DNA of 64,000 bases from Epiperipatus broadwayi (Eukaryota; Onychophora; Udeonychophora; Euonychophora; Peripatidae): NCBI GenBank assembly GCA_028023455.1, contig JAQFVV010012489.1, positions 1,580,381 to 1,644,380 on the forward strand, written 5' to 3'. A model generated the notes under the pieces. That model was not told where the DNA came from and ran no database searches. It saw nothing but the letters and a program-made list of their open reading frames with translations. Positions 13,268 to 24,640 of this stretch are shown in pieces. The stretch's first letter is position 1. Each line of letters begins with the position of its first letter. Position numbers and translations under genes: made by a program.

Positions 13268-13440
13268 GTTTTTGCTTTTATCAGTAAAAAGTAGCATTCA
13301 AAGCTGAATGGAAGTACACATTTATGAAACAAACAGTTAATATTTAGTCTAATTTCATCACCAGACTAGTTTTTTAATTTTTATTTCATCAGTGAAGACT
13401 AGATTTTAAAGCTGGATGGAAGTAATGCATTTATGATACC
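13268..13440. repeat. Diverged tandem duplication, ~110-bp period
   Basis: 13268-13330 and 13379-13440 align over ~60 bp ('TTTTATCAGTAAAAAGTAGCA...AAAGCTGAATGGAAGT' against 'TTTCATCAGTGAAGACTAGA...AAAGCTGGATGGAAGT'). Only two units are visible. Origin unknown. Confidence 0.6.
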
Positions 13441-14810
13441 CATCTTTTATTCTGTAATATTCAAATCTATTGAACTTAGCAGCTACATTTCTGCTTATTA
13501 ACAGTCTTTAGACTTTGTCACTTTCACAGTTATATATATATTTGGTACTGAAATTGTCTATCTTTACATGTTTGACATTTGATCAATTACTTGCAGAGTT
13601 TAAAATGTATAGAAACATAATTCAGTAAATATCAAACAATCCAAATTCATTTGTCTTTAATATCTCTGCTGATTTAATATTCACTCTTCTAACTGTTGCA
13701 ATTCAAGATACTTTCCATATAAAATCTTAGATATGTAGAAAGAAATGAACATTTTTTTACAAATATTTTTTTTTACAAATGCAGCATCTGAAGGGTAGTT
13801 CAAATATTTATATTAATGATATTAGCGTTTCATCATTAGAACTGTTTTATATATATTACAATTTAAATTTTAATGTGCACATTATGATATTGATAATTAA
13901 TTAACAAAATGGTAGAAAATATAGTTATGAAAAGAAGTGTTAAGTAAAAAATGAGAGAAAAAACAATAATATGAGTGAATAAGAGCAAGAGAAATGTATT
14001 AGATGAAATAATGACTAACTGAGATATGATTCACGATGATAATCATACAGGAGACTATTTTATTTTTTATTAATAATTTTCAAACTGTGGATTATATATG
14101 CAATGGATAGAGAGTTTGAATAAAGGAAGATGATTGGTTGATGTGTCTTTGCTCTTATGTTTCAAAAATGTGTGTGGAATAGAAGCTTGAAATATATATG
14201 TATGAAGTTAAAGCATAAACACAAAATTAAATTACAACATGTGTTATGTATATCTCCCTTACTTGACAATTGGATGGCCTTCTGTACTGATAGATGATTA
14301 CAATACAATAAAGCTAATACGAAAGATGTACTGCTAAAAACAAAAAAACTTGAATATATATATAATCACATTTAGTGATCAAAGTACAAGAATTAAAAAT
14401 TAGTTAAAAGTTAAAATCATTTCATATATGATTTGCCTTTTTTTCTTTCACTTTCAAAAAGCTTTTAGATTAATCCTGTACTTATTCCTTTCTTTAAAAG
14501 AAAATGTGTAAGTAGTCAGGGAATGATTATTTCAAGTTCTGTATTTATGTTAACAATCATAAAATATAAAACTTAAAATGTATATATGTATGTATGTATA
14601 TATATAATCCACTTCATATATTATTTAACTGATCTATGGCTAATCCAGATACACTTTTCATTTAAATATTATTATTCTTAGATGGAACAAAGTCTGGATG
14701 TAAACAAGAATAGAGAGATAAATGTTACCAACTGTAAAAAATGTTATTATAATACAATGCAACTACTGGAATTATTTATTTTATTTATTAAACAATGAAG
14801 CTTATTACTC
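13441..14810. other. AT-rich intergenic DNA with a small TATG microsatellite
   Basis: A short TATATGTATGTATGTATA tract lies near 14580-14605. Nothing coding recognised. Confidence 0.4.
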
Positions 14811-15095
14811 AAGACATTAATAGGTTTATAAATGGAGATGACAACAATCAACTCTTAAACTATCAACAATCTCAACCTATAGTCTGCTTTCAAATCATGT
14901 TATATTTGCCTGATTAATGAGGTTTGTTTAAACTTCTCTGCACAATTAATCTCACACTACTTGGCCAAGTTGCAATCTTTAGTGTCTGTATAAACATATC
15001 TGACCATTGATAAAGGTGGTACCATCTGTATTGTTATAAGAAATTGCATTGACTATAGGTTGAGAATGTCAATAACTTAAGAGTTAGATTGTTAT
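14811..15095. repeat. Fold-back repeat, most complete copy of its family
   Basis: The outer parts are inverted with respect to each other: 'AACTCTTAA...TCTCAACCTATAGTC' near 14849-14883 pairs with 'GACTATAGGTTGAGAATG...CTTAAGAGTT' near 15051-15085. The centre (GTTTGTTTAAACTTCTC, GCAATCTTTAGTGTCT) is shared with 10290-10500. This suggests a ~285-bp non-autonomous element with inverted ends. No target duplication was confirmed. Confidence 0.65.
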
Positions 15096-15401
15096 TATTA
15101 TATTAAATATGAGTGTTTGGCACAATGTGCCTCTATATATAATAAACAACAGAATCACATTATATTTACTATTTTCTATGCTCTAAATAAATAAAAATGT
15201 TACTGACAATTATGATACTATGAAATAACAGGTGCTGATATATCTCTCCTAGAAAATCACCATCTCTCAATATATTCATTTTATTCAGTACATTAGCAGT
15301 ACTTATCTTATAGTGAGGCTGCATTTATAAGATTTAATTAACTAATAAATAATAGTACAATAATGCTATTCAATAGTGCTAAATTTTAAATAAAGTAATC
15401 A

Positions 15402-15710
15402 CTTTATTCACATAAATGCATTAAAAAACAAAATTTTCTCAACTTTTATAATATTCTTGATGTTATGCAACCAAAATAAAAGTGTAGTAGTTATGTGAAT
15501 GCCACACACTTTTATTTTGGTAATACAATATCAAGAATATTGTAAAAGTTGAAGAAAATTTATTTTTTGTCTTTTAGTGCATTTACATCCATGTCACATG
15601 TTTATATTGAGTACTGCATGTTTTTATTTTGGTCACATGATATCAAGACTATTACAAGCTGTCAAAAATTTATTTTTTTACTTTTTATTGCACTTATGTG
15701 AATAAAAGCT
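15402..15710. repeat. Three-armed fold-back element
   Basis: Arm 1 (15402-15485) is inverted relative to arm 2 (15506-15590) and arm 3 (15616-15710). Shared blocks are TTTTATTTTGGT, TATCAAGAATATT/TATCAAGACTATT, AAAATTTATTTTTT and the terminal TTATTCACATAA/TTATGTGAATAA, which form the outermost inverted ends (15404 and 15694). Arms 2 and 3 are direct repeats of each other. It is probably a MITE that gained an extra arm by duplication or by insertion of a second copy. Confidence 0.75.
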
Positions 15711-15944
15711 TTTCTTTAAAATTACTCTTTTATATGCTTTTAGTTTCTAAATTTTTAAATGAATTAATTTAGCAGACAAATATAAATGATTTAGTTAAAT
15801 AATAAAAATTAGTTTAATTTGATACGTCAAATCTCCCACAATTCATAAGCATAAAATGGTGTCTTTTTTGTTGTAGCTTAATTGGTTATTTTCTAAGTCT
15901 GTAAAATATGCATTTTTATGAAATATTCTTTATAATTGCCTAAG

Positions 15945-15961
15945 TAAAAAAAAAAAAAAAA
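15945..15961. repeat. Poly(A) tract
   Basis: About 17 A residues immediately before the palindrome at 15960. It could be a retroposon tail or simple slippage; no associated SINE or LINE upstream was recognised. Confidence 0.8.
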
Positions 15962-16127
15962 ATTGACTCTGGTAAAAGATCATTGTTACAATTATTTTTT
16001 TCTCTGAGATTTATTCCTAGATATCATTTTATTTATGTAATGTAATCATAAATAAATAAAATGATATCTAGGAATAAATCTCAGAGAAAAAAATAATTGT
16101 AACAATGAACTTTTACCAGAGTCAATT
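15960..16127. repeat. Near-perfect palindrome, ~75-bp arms
   Basis: Left arm 15960-16034 and right arm 16052-16127 are reverse complements with a single mismatch seen (GATC against GAAC, near 15979/16108), around a ~17-nt spacer (TGTAATGTAATCATAAA). The right arm runs directly into the 5'-truncated RTE LINE. The high arm identity implies recent formation. Such a junction could arise by template switching or snap-back during LINE integration, or the palindrome may be an independent fold-back element. Confidence 0.9.
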
Positions 16128-17069
16128 TACATAATGATACTGGAAAAATCAACATTGAGAAAGGTGTAAGACAAGGTGACTCCATATCTCCAAAACTCTT
16201 TACAGCAGTGCTGCAAGAAGTATTTTGTGGATTAAAATGGGAAACTAAAGGAGAGAAAGTAAATGGAGAGTATTTAAGTCATTTAGGTTTCGCAGATGAT
16301 GTAGTTGTTTTTGCAAATAATGCTTCAGAGCTGCAGGAAATGTTGCAGGAGTTAGCAGATGAAAGTAGAAAAGTAGTACTAAAGATGAATGTTAAAAAGA
16401 CTGAAGTAATGTTTAATCGATTTGCTCAAAATATGAAAATAAAGATTGATTATGAAGAAATAGAAGAAGTTTAACAGTTACAAATACCTTGGTCAGATTA
16501 TTAATACAGATGGAAACATAATAGAGGAAATTAATCATAGAATTAAACTTCGTTGGAGTGCTTTTGGTAGAAATAACTTGATACTAAAAGGAAATATGCC
16601 TATGTGTTTGAAAAGGATGGTTTTTAACAAATGTGTTTTACCAGTTCTTACTTATGGATCTGAGACTTGGACACTTAATAGAAGAGCAATACAGAGACTT
16701 CAGACCACTCAAAGGAGTATGGAGAGATGTATGTTGGGAGTAACAAGAAGAAATCGAAAACACAATGTATGGGTAAGACAACAAACAGGTGTTACTGACC
16801 TTATTGAAAAAATTAAAAGATTGAAATGGAGTTGGGCTGAACATATTGCTAGAAGAGATGATAATAGATGGACAATTGAAATTTTAAACTGGATTCCAAG
16901 AGATTTTAAAAGACCCAGAAAGAGACCACATGTGAGATGGATGAATGAAATAAGAAAATGTGCAGGGGTGTTGTGGAGAAGAGAAGCCAAAGATCGGAGA
17001 AGATGGATTAAACTTGGAGAGATCTTCATCCTGCAGTGGATTGATAATGGTTGATGATGATGATGATCA
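16128..17069 (+). mobile_element. 5'-truncated RTE/BovB-like non-LTR retrotransposon
   Basis: This element begins inside the reverse transcriptase just before motif B and runs to a short (TGA)n tail (GGTTGATGATGATGATGATCATTTTATT). Simple tandem 3' tails are typical of RTE elements. The endonuclease and the RT fingers are missing, so it is dead on arrival, but the remaining frame has few lesions, so insertion was relatively recent. The 5' junction is a 75-bp palindrome. RTE clade assignment rests on the order VRQGD, LGFADD, YKYLGQ, CLKR, YGSETW and the conserved C-terminal 'LKWSWAEHIARR' region. Confidence 0.92.
16131..17054 (+). pseudogene. RTE reverse transcriptase C-terminal half, one frameshift
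   Basis: Frame 1 (to 16474) carries RT motif B (VRQGDSISPKLF, about 16162-16200), motif C (GFADDVVVFANN, FADD at 16289-16300) and the following helix ending in KKTEVMFN. At about 16471-16479 the frame shifts. From 16479 the next frame continues without loss through YKYLGQIINTDG, WSAFGR, MCLKRMVFNKCVLPVLTYGSETW, RSMERCMLGVTRR and the basic tail to the stop at 17052-17054. The protein polymerises element cDNA at the nicked target in the parental LINE. Motif A with its catalytic Asp lies in the missing 5' part. The two antisense frames over 16638-17029 are shadows of this coding sequence. Confidence 0.95.
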
Positions 17070-17829
17070 TTTTATTTAACAAACTGTAACTTTATCATAC
17101 AGAATAGTAATCAGTATTCTGTTTTAATGATTTTTTTTCCTTTAATTTATTTGCTATTATTTTTTCTTTCTATAAAAGTATCACTGTACAGCTGTAAAGA
17201 GCACTAAGTCTCATAGAAAAGTTAACAATTTTAAATGTTCCCTATTTTTCTTTTTGCTAAAATTATTTTCAAATACTAAACAAAATATCATTCAGAATAT
17301 ATGTAAAGTTTTGACTAGGATGGAAATTGGGAAGTGGGTAAAAACTGGGTTCCAAGATTATATGGACAGACAACCTAAAAACAGGGTATAATAAATAGAA
17401 GCTTATAAAATCAATTCAGTGACTCAACTATCCAAAAATCAGTCTTGAGTTTTACCATTAGCTTTCTAACCATAAAAAAACATTCTAATTACTCAACTGT
17501 CTTATGAATTCTTGGATCATTCTTTAACTTTGTAAAAACTATTGATAAATAAGTATTTTAATAATAAATGTCCTATGACTGTTGAGAATGTAAGCCATAA
17601 TATCTATGTGCAATAATACAAGATTAAGAAAATTAGCAAGAATTCAAAAAATAAGTAGAATTGGAGATAATAAAATAATATTGTGATTTAACAAATGGTT
17701 TAAACATATTTACCATATATATATAATCAAAAGTTATGGAAGTGACAATAAGTGATAGGAATAATGATTTTATACAACATATTAAATCAGGATTTATTTT
17801 AAAATCTTTTTTGTAAGTAATTTTATAGT
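17070..17829. other. AT-rich intergenic DNA, nothing recognised
   Basis: No coding or repeat structure that I can support. Confidence 0.4.
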
Positions 17830-18310
17830 TGTTAAAATATATAAATGTAACTTAAAGAGTTTTTTTTCTTTTTTTAAGAAATATAATTCTGTATTTAATC
17901 AATATTATTATGTTAAATAAATGTTCTTCTATGATGTTTATTACTGAAATTGAAAGTTGCAAAAAGCTAAGATATTTTAATCTTTCTGTGTTTTTTTTTT
18001 CTATTGAAAAAAAAATAATGAATTGATGATTTCATATTTTGTGCTAAATTGGGATTATTTTAAGTTATCAAAAAATAGACTTTGTTATTATCTTACATAA
18101 ATGTTTTTCTATACTCTTTATTGCTGACATTGAAAGTTATTTCAATCTTTCAGCACTTTATTTTATTTTTGTCTTTTGAAAAGAATATTGGGTGAAAGTA
18201 ATGTTAAAATACATAAATGTAACAAAAACATTTATTTGCTTTTTATATTCTCAATTAAAGTTAATGTTGCTGTGTTAGATAAATGTTCTTCTAAACTTCA
18301 TTTCATCAAA
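17830..18310 (+). repeat. Degenerate tandem array, ~180-bp monomer, ~2.7 copies
   Basis: A block 'TAAATAAATGTTCTTCTAT...TTATTACTGAAATTGAAAGTT' (17915-17957) recurs at 18097-18140 and 18273-18300, spacing about 180 bp. A second block 'AAAATATATAAATGTAAC' (17837) recurs at 18207. T-rich stretches lie between. The periodicity resembles an old satellite or tandem duplication. No coding. Confidence 0.65.
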
Positions 18311-20704
18311 TGCAGATTTATCTGACAGAATTATATTATCTTGCCATAACAATCATGTATGCACACTAAATAATAAAATATTGAATTTAGTCAGTGCTGA
18401 AAATGCTAAGGAGAAAGCAGAGCTTCTTAATATTAGAAAACTTAGATAAAGACACCAATATATAACATAGATTTCATATATATAAATTTCAATGTTCAAT
18501 CAACAATTATTTCAATAATCAATTTATAATATTTATTTAAATTTTAAGCTGAAGCAAATAGTAAGGGGAAAAACGGGCTATTATTAAAGTTTTTCATGGG
18601 TGTGTAAATTTCAGTTTTAAAAACTGTATATAAATATTTGTTTATTTTTGAAATGTATCCTTATAAATACTGCTGGATCAATATACAATAACTTAGTTTG
18701 GAAAGAGAAGCACATTATTTGTCAATAACTAATATTTATTATATAAAATAAAATTTGGTTATGTAATTAAAAAATTTCGAATATATAGATTAATTGAGTG
18801 CGTTTACAATATTCAAAACTGCAAATGAACATTGAATTATTAAAAGGTATATTAAAAGCCTAAATACTTATAAAATATATTTGCTGTCCAAATTAATGTA
18901 AGCTTGAAAGAAAATAAGTCATTTATAAACAAATAAATATATTGCTTCACTGTAATGAAATAAATAACTCATTATTAAAAGTGACTTTTACAATTAACCT
19001 TTACCATTTATTGTCAGTAGAAAAATTGTCAACATTTGCACAAAAACAATGCTCAGAAAACAAACCAGAAGAAAGAATTCAGATGTCAGTAGTTATTTCT
19101 CAAACTAAAAGAGTTTTCGATAGCTTTTTGTTAAAGTAATAGTTTGACAGTAATAAATAAAAAAAGCAATATTGAAATCTTTCAGTAATAATATAGAATA
19201 AACAAAATATCATATGAAGATTTAAAAAAAAAAAAAAACGTCATTTTTTAAAACCAAAAACTGATCTAAATTTTCGCTCCAGCCAAAAATGATAAAATAG
19301 AAATTATTTATTTTAGGCACAATTGTAAAAAGATTCAATTCGTGAAATAATTCATTAATTATGAAAAGATAACAAACCATTAGTAAAATAAATACCACTA
19401 ATAAAAATCGACCAACCATCACAACAAATATTCCATTCAAAAACCTAAAAAAAAAAAAAGATAATAAGGTTTGTTATTGTCTGAATCCAAAAGAAGCAAA
19501 TTGAACTCAATAATTTCTTCAGTTGGCTATATTGAATTTTGTGTTCTTTCTTTTTACAGATGAGAAATGATTGAGAAAACATTAGCTCTTGAGTATACAT
19601 TCTAATTATAAATGAAACAAAACATTCTGCAAAAATTCTACACTCCTGAAATTATATTAAAAATTATATTGACTAATTTAATACAATGCTTAATCACTAT
19701 ACATAGTTAGAAATAATTGACTATCAATTTAACACCAACCTATTTAGTTACATTAATGTTTTTTAGATGTAGCATTATTCTCATTCACAATTATAATTAA
19801 AAAATCAGATAATATATATGGGATATTTTCAACTTAACTGTATAATAAAAAAATAGTTTAAAACTATAAATAACATTAAAAGTAAAACTTACCAAAATGA
19901 AAAATAAAATCCACATAATGAATAAAGAACAACATATAAAATAAAGCAGAACACTTACCTAAAAAAAAAAGAGAGAAAGAAAAAAATTATAAAAAGCTTT
20001 CAAATGATAAAATATAATTATATGTTTATTACAGTGAGAAAGGAGGGTGTTGATGATATATTGTACAAAAATAGAAATACCATATATAGTATATATAAGA
20101 TACATAATAAATGTGCAGAACCAGTATCCAAGATGAAATATAAAAAATCTGTAAAGCAAAAACACACTACAATTTATACTTTGCACTGTTCTCATCTAAT
20201 GACAATTGTTAAAGTCAAAATTGAGCATACATACTGGAATGGATTTACACATCTATGAACGATAATTGATCAGAAAATTTAATAAAAAAACAGCAATATT
20301 CGCAGATTAATTTAGTCTAGGGGAATTATGCATATCTAAAGGGTGACTGCATTCATAATGGAATGACTATTCAAGTTTTATTTTTATTAATTAATTTATA
20401 ATAAGATAATGTCCAGACTGGGCCATATTAAAAACAAGCCTTTATAAAAATCCAGTCAAGTATTCTGATTGTCATCCTTTCCACATTTAAAATATGATTA
20501 TAAAGCAAAGTAACAGAATCTATTTGCAATTCGGACAAGAAATAAACCAGCTACAAAATTTATTAACAATAACATTAATTTTAATTAATAAACATAATAA
20601 TAAATAATATATCAAATTGCATTTACATATTTACATCTCAGTATTTGATGAAGAATATGTATGACAGACAAATCTTTTTTCTTTATAATCATTCATAAAA
20701 TGTG
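18311..20704. other. AT-rich intergenic DNA, nothing recognised
   Basis: Several 60-80-residue frames are present on both strands but they are low-complexity (Ile/Asn/Lys/Phe-rich) and show no motif; I treat them as chance openings in AT-rich DNA. Confidence 0.4.
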
Positions 20705-20715
20705 TATACTAAGTC

Positions 20716-20830
20716 AAGCATTGTTAGCTGAGTGGTCAGCACAGCCACTTTGTAAGCAAGTAGTTGGTTGCAGATGGTTGTTGTGGGTTCACCTCCCAGC
20801 CAATGCTATGACATATGAAAAAAAAATTTA
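20716..20830 (+). repeat. tRNA-derived SINE, copy 3 (long-arm type)
   Basis: Begins AAGCATTGTTAGCTGAGTGG (A box TAGCTGAGTGG) and has the B-box-like GGGTTCACCTCCC. It ends CAATGCTATGACATATG plus an A-run. Between the anticodon-like loop (CTTTGTAAG) and the B box it carries an extended variable arm (GTTGGTTGCAGATGGTTGTTG) shared with the copies at 54203 and 58758 but not with 814, 9069 or 30509. Direct repeats TATACTAAGT at 20705-20714 and 20831-20840 flank it. Confidence 0.9.
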
Positions 20831-20840
20831 TATACTAAGT

Positions 20841-21594
20841 TTATTCAATTACTTATTTCTGTTCCATTGAGGTCACTTTTCTTTAACATTTGAAGAATTT
20901 TGAATTGAGATATATGACCATAAGAATTGTCATTTAATATTTTTAATTTCTCATGGTTTGTTTTTATTAAGTTCTTTTCATAGTTTATTCTCATGAAGTT
21001 TTTTCCTATGTTTAAGAGTATTGAAGTTATGCAATTTTATAAGTCCAGTCATAGAAGAATAATTTTGTTTGACAACTGGAAGGCAAGTTTCCTTATGCCA
21101 AGTGTCACATACTTTAAGTATCTTCAAGCAATTACTAAGTTGATAAAGCATAGGTAAATCCAAAGGCATTTTTATTTACAGGTACATTGGGAAATCTGAA
21201 GCTGTTATCTCTGAACTTGCATTATATCTACTTAAATAATAATTAAAAATTTTTTGACTTCCATTTTGTAAGTAGTACAATGAAGAAATGCTTTTCCCTC
21301 ACTTTTGTTAGAAAAACAGATGGACTAAGTATCCACCCCACCACCAATCATTTTAGCAACTTGCTATTTTAAAACATTCAAATTTAATTTACAATAACTA
21401 ATTGTAATAAATTTTTAATTTTTACAATTACTATTATTATTTTAAATTTCTTCATAATTTATTTTACACAATTGACTTTTATATATTTTAGAAGATATAA
21501 TAAAAAAATGCATATCCATTTACCAAAAAGTCATGCATATAAAAGTCTGGTCATGGAAATTACAATACATATGGTGCCATTTTCAAGGCATTAA
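20841..21594. other. AT-rich intergenic DNA, nothing recognised
   Basis: No feature that I can support. Confidence 0.4.
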
Positions 21595-21604
21595 TTTATT
21601 ATTG

Positions 21605-21710
21605 TTTTTTTTTTCATGTGTCATAGCATCAACTGGGAAACGAATGTACTAACCTGTGACAACTGTTTATAAGGCAGCTGTGCTGACCTCTCAACCACCA
21701 ACACTTAACA
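21605..21710 (-). repeat. tRNA-derived SINE, copy 4 (minus strand, short-arm type)
   Basis: Read on the minus strand: TGTTGGTGGTTGAGAGGTCAG head, anticodon-like region CTGCCTTATAAACAG, GATGCTATGACACATG end and A-tail (T-run at 21605-21614). Flanking direct repeats TTTATTATTGTT at 21595-21606 and 21711-21722. The B box is eroded (CATTCGTTTCCC). Confidence 0.9.
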
Positions 21711-22054
21711 TTTATTATTGTTCTAGGAGTATGATTGAGTTACTGTGGAATTTGTGATTTATATGATAATGCTTTGTATGCTGAATGTGGTTAATATCTT
21801 TAATAATTTGAAATTTTTTAATATGAATTAAATGTTAACTGGAAGATAAAAAGTTAGGCCTAGCAAAGCAAATGAGAAAATGAAGTTTTGAAACCTATGG
21901 TTTTGAGAACTTGTATCTTGTGTTTTATTTTTGTGGTGATTAAAGTCTATACAAAGTATAATTTGTATTATTGTTTAAAATAACACTTCCCTAACAAATT
22001 TCATTTGTAATACTTTCTTACAAAAATAATGGATTAAAAGTCATATTACTTATA

Positions 22055-22808
22055 TTAACCCTTTTCCCGCCTCTTATGAAGCTCCTTGTAGACATCTGAC
22101 GTCACTCTAACTCTGCCAGTTCTTATGCTAAAAAATTCGTTTGATAGGTTTTGAATAGGTTTTTAAAAGTTCTGTAAGATGGTGCCCTCTTCCGAATTAT
22201 TTTACAAGTAAAAAATAAAAAAAAAATGCATTTAAACCTAAACAAAGAAAGAACATCGGTTGTAATTGGTTGTTAGTGAGCTCTCAGCTGAAAAAGACAT
22301 TCTGATTGGCTGGAAAGAACAAAGAAACCGCCTGATCAAAGAAAATAAAGAAAAACGCTGAGATTTTCATTTCGAATATAATTTTAAAGAATATTAAGTA
22401 TATATTCAGTAATTACAAATGATTTTCAGAGAGAATACTAAAAAAACAAAATTATTTTCGAAAAATATTGAAGATTTTAGTAAAAATATTAAAGATTTAA
22501 TAAAAAGAAATATTTACTTTTCTATAACGTAAAAGTCGACCTTTTTGTTTATATTATAGCTTTTATGTTGCCAAAATTGAATATTTTAGAATAAATAAAT
22601 AGCAATTTATTTTTGAAAGAACTTTCATTCTCTTCATAACCTGAAAAATTAGTAATATACTTTTTATAAACGTATCTGAGTTGAATTTAATATTATAGGC
22701 GAATATGTTTTAACAATAGGCTTTGTCTTCAGTTTGTGAGTTGGCCAATTAAAAGATCTGATTTTTACCTCATACAACCAATAATATAATTAGCGGTTAA
22801 AAGGTTAA
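22055..22808. mobile_element. TTAA-flanked MITE, piggyBac-like ends
   Basis: The left end reads TTAA-CCCTTTTCCCGCC (22055 on). The right end, on the minus strand, reads TTAA-CCTTTTAACCGCTAA (from 22808 back). So the element 22059-22804 is bounded by TTAA at both sides and short imperfect inverted ends starting CC(C)TTTT. Subterminal regions are also related in inverted order (ATTGGTTGT with a nearby GATTGGCTGG on the left; on the minus strand ATTGGTTGT followed by AATTGGCCAAC from the right). piggyBac elements duplicate TTAA and have ends beginning CCC, hence the suggestion. No transposase is encoded, so it would be non-autonomous. Confidence 0.55.
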
Positions 22809-24139
22809 GAAAATATCATTAGTAACTGAATTCTGGATATTTTGAAAAAAATATTTTTTTCTGTAGTAAGATATAAATCTGATAAAATATTATTTTTTAA
22901 AATATAAAATTATTGTATTGTTGTTATATTTAAAAAATATTAATTGGCAATTTGTATAAATAATTTTTCACATGTATAAGTACATTTATGTGCATACAAA
23001 CAGTCAATAATATTTATATTTCTAAATTTGAATTAGAAATGTTATTTTTAATAAATATTTGAAAATAAATTATTGTATGATCTAATATTTATTTTATAAA
23101 TATTAACAGTAAATAAATAATTTTATTTATATCTCACTTGTGAATAAGTGAATATAGTTAAAAAATTAAAATATATATACTTTTTTTTTGATTAATGAGT
23201 TTTTAGATAACATTTTAATTATAATTTTATGAGGAATGTAATAAAACTGTTATACTAAAACACCATAATTAAAACTTACCCATAAAAATTCATAACTTAT
23301 AAATAAATATAAAATAAAAACTTAAAAAAATTATTATTTTGTTTTATTTTATGATAATTATTATATTTTAAATTCATTCATTTTTTATATATATTTATTT
23401 TATAGAAATATATATTTTATCTTTGAATTATGTAAACTAATATTGTAATAATTTACAGTGAAAAGCAATCACATAGTGATGATGCATAATTAAAAATAAT
23501 ATTGTTATAATGAGCTGCTATTATTGAAAGTTCTCTTGTTTATATTAGAAAATGTGACATAATTAAAAAAAACTTTTTTAAAATCATCCAAGTCTTTATC
23601 ATGAATAATAGATAAATACATTAGTTTCATATTTACTTTATAAATTATTTTGTTTTTCCATAGTAATTTTTTTCTATTCATGTACTGTAAAGATTTTTAG
23701 ATTAGTTTTATTACTGAAATGCTCATACTTATTGTCAATATTTTATAAAACTGAAAGACTGGTTATGTAAACATTGATAGTCATATAGGCTAAATGTACA
23801 ATATCTGCTATGATCATCTTTGATCTTTCATATTATTTGGCTTAAAGAAGAGCTTAGTTTTTTAATAAAACAATTATTTTTATTTTCAAAACTTGTACAA
23901 AAAATATTATTATTAGATTTACTTAAAAGTATATTTAAATAAATTATTCTTTTTACAATTTTGCATCCAATTTTCAGATTGTAAAATGGCATTTGAAACT
24001 ATAAGCATTTATACAGTGATTAAAAATTTAGAGCATAAGAATATAGATCCAGAATAATGAAAGCTATTCATTAAAACACAAAAATAATGATTATATTATA
24101 TTGTGACATTTAAAAATTAATTCTAATAAGGATTGTGCA
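22809..24139. other. Very AT-rich intergenic DNA, nothing recognised
   Basis: Among the most AT-rich stretches in the window; no coding or clear repeat. Confidence 0.4.
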
Positions 24140-24640
24140 TTTCATGATTGAAAAATATAACAAAAGATTTATGGAAACTATTTTATGAGTTAAAATGAGA
24201 AGCAAATGATATAGAAATAAATGGAAACATTTTAAGTCATATAGATTTTTATTGATGGTAAAATCTATGTTTTAAAGTTGCAGAAAGTGGTAGAGAATAT
24301 AATAGAAAAACAACAACAAAAAAGATTATTGAAATTGCAGACTAAAAAAGTCTTCAATGGCTTTACAAAAAAATATTAAAGATAAAGAATAATGGATCAA
24401 AAAAAGTTAACTTATAAATATATTAGTCAAACAATCAATACTAATAAAATTTAAAGGAGAAAATTTATCATAGAATTACATTTAAATAAAGTGTTTTTAT
24501 AACAATAATTGATATTGAAATATAATAAGGTAAAAAGTTCCAGAAAGGAATTGTTTTTTATTCTAACAATGCTTGCTTATAGATCAATACTTCATAGAAA
24601 AGTATAAATGGTTGAACTTGAGTACCAAAGGTAATAATGC
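24140..24640 (+). pseudogene. Fossil RTE-like reverse transcriptase fragment
   Basis: Broken translation 'LFYELKWEANDIEINGNIL' followed by SHIDF aligns by eye with 'LQEVFCGLKWETKGEKVNGEY' followed by LSHLGF of the RTE at 16.2 kb. It is followed by a degraded counterpart of VAESGR...KIIEIAD, 'LKEKIYHRITFK' (against IIEEINHRIKL) and 'LTMLAYRS' (against LPVLTYGS). Many stops and frameshifts. Same strand and same RT segment as the better-preserved copy, but far older. Confidence 0.6.

Noticed and set aside
16638-17029. Two minus-strand open frames of 68 and 106 residues
   Set aside because: They are antisense shadows of the RTE RT coding sequence, which has clear motifs on the plus strand.
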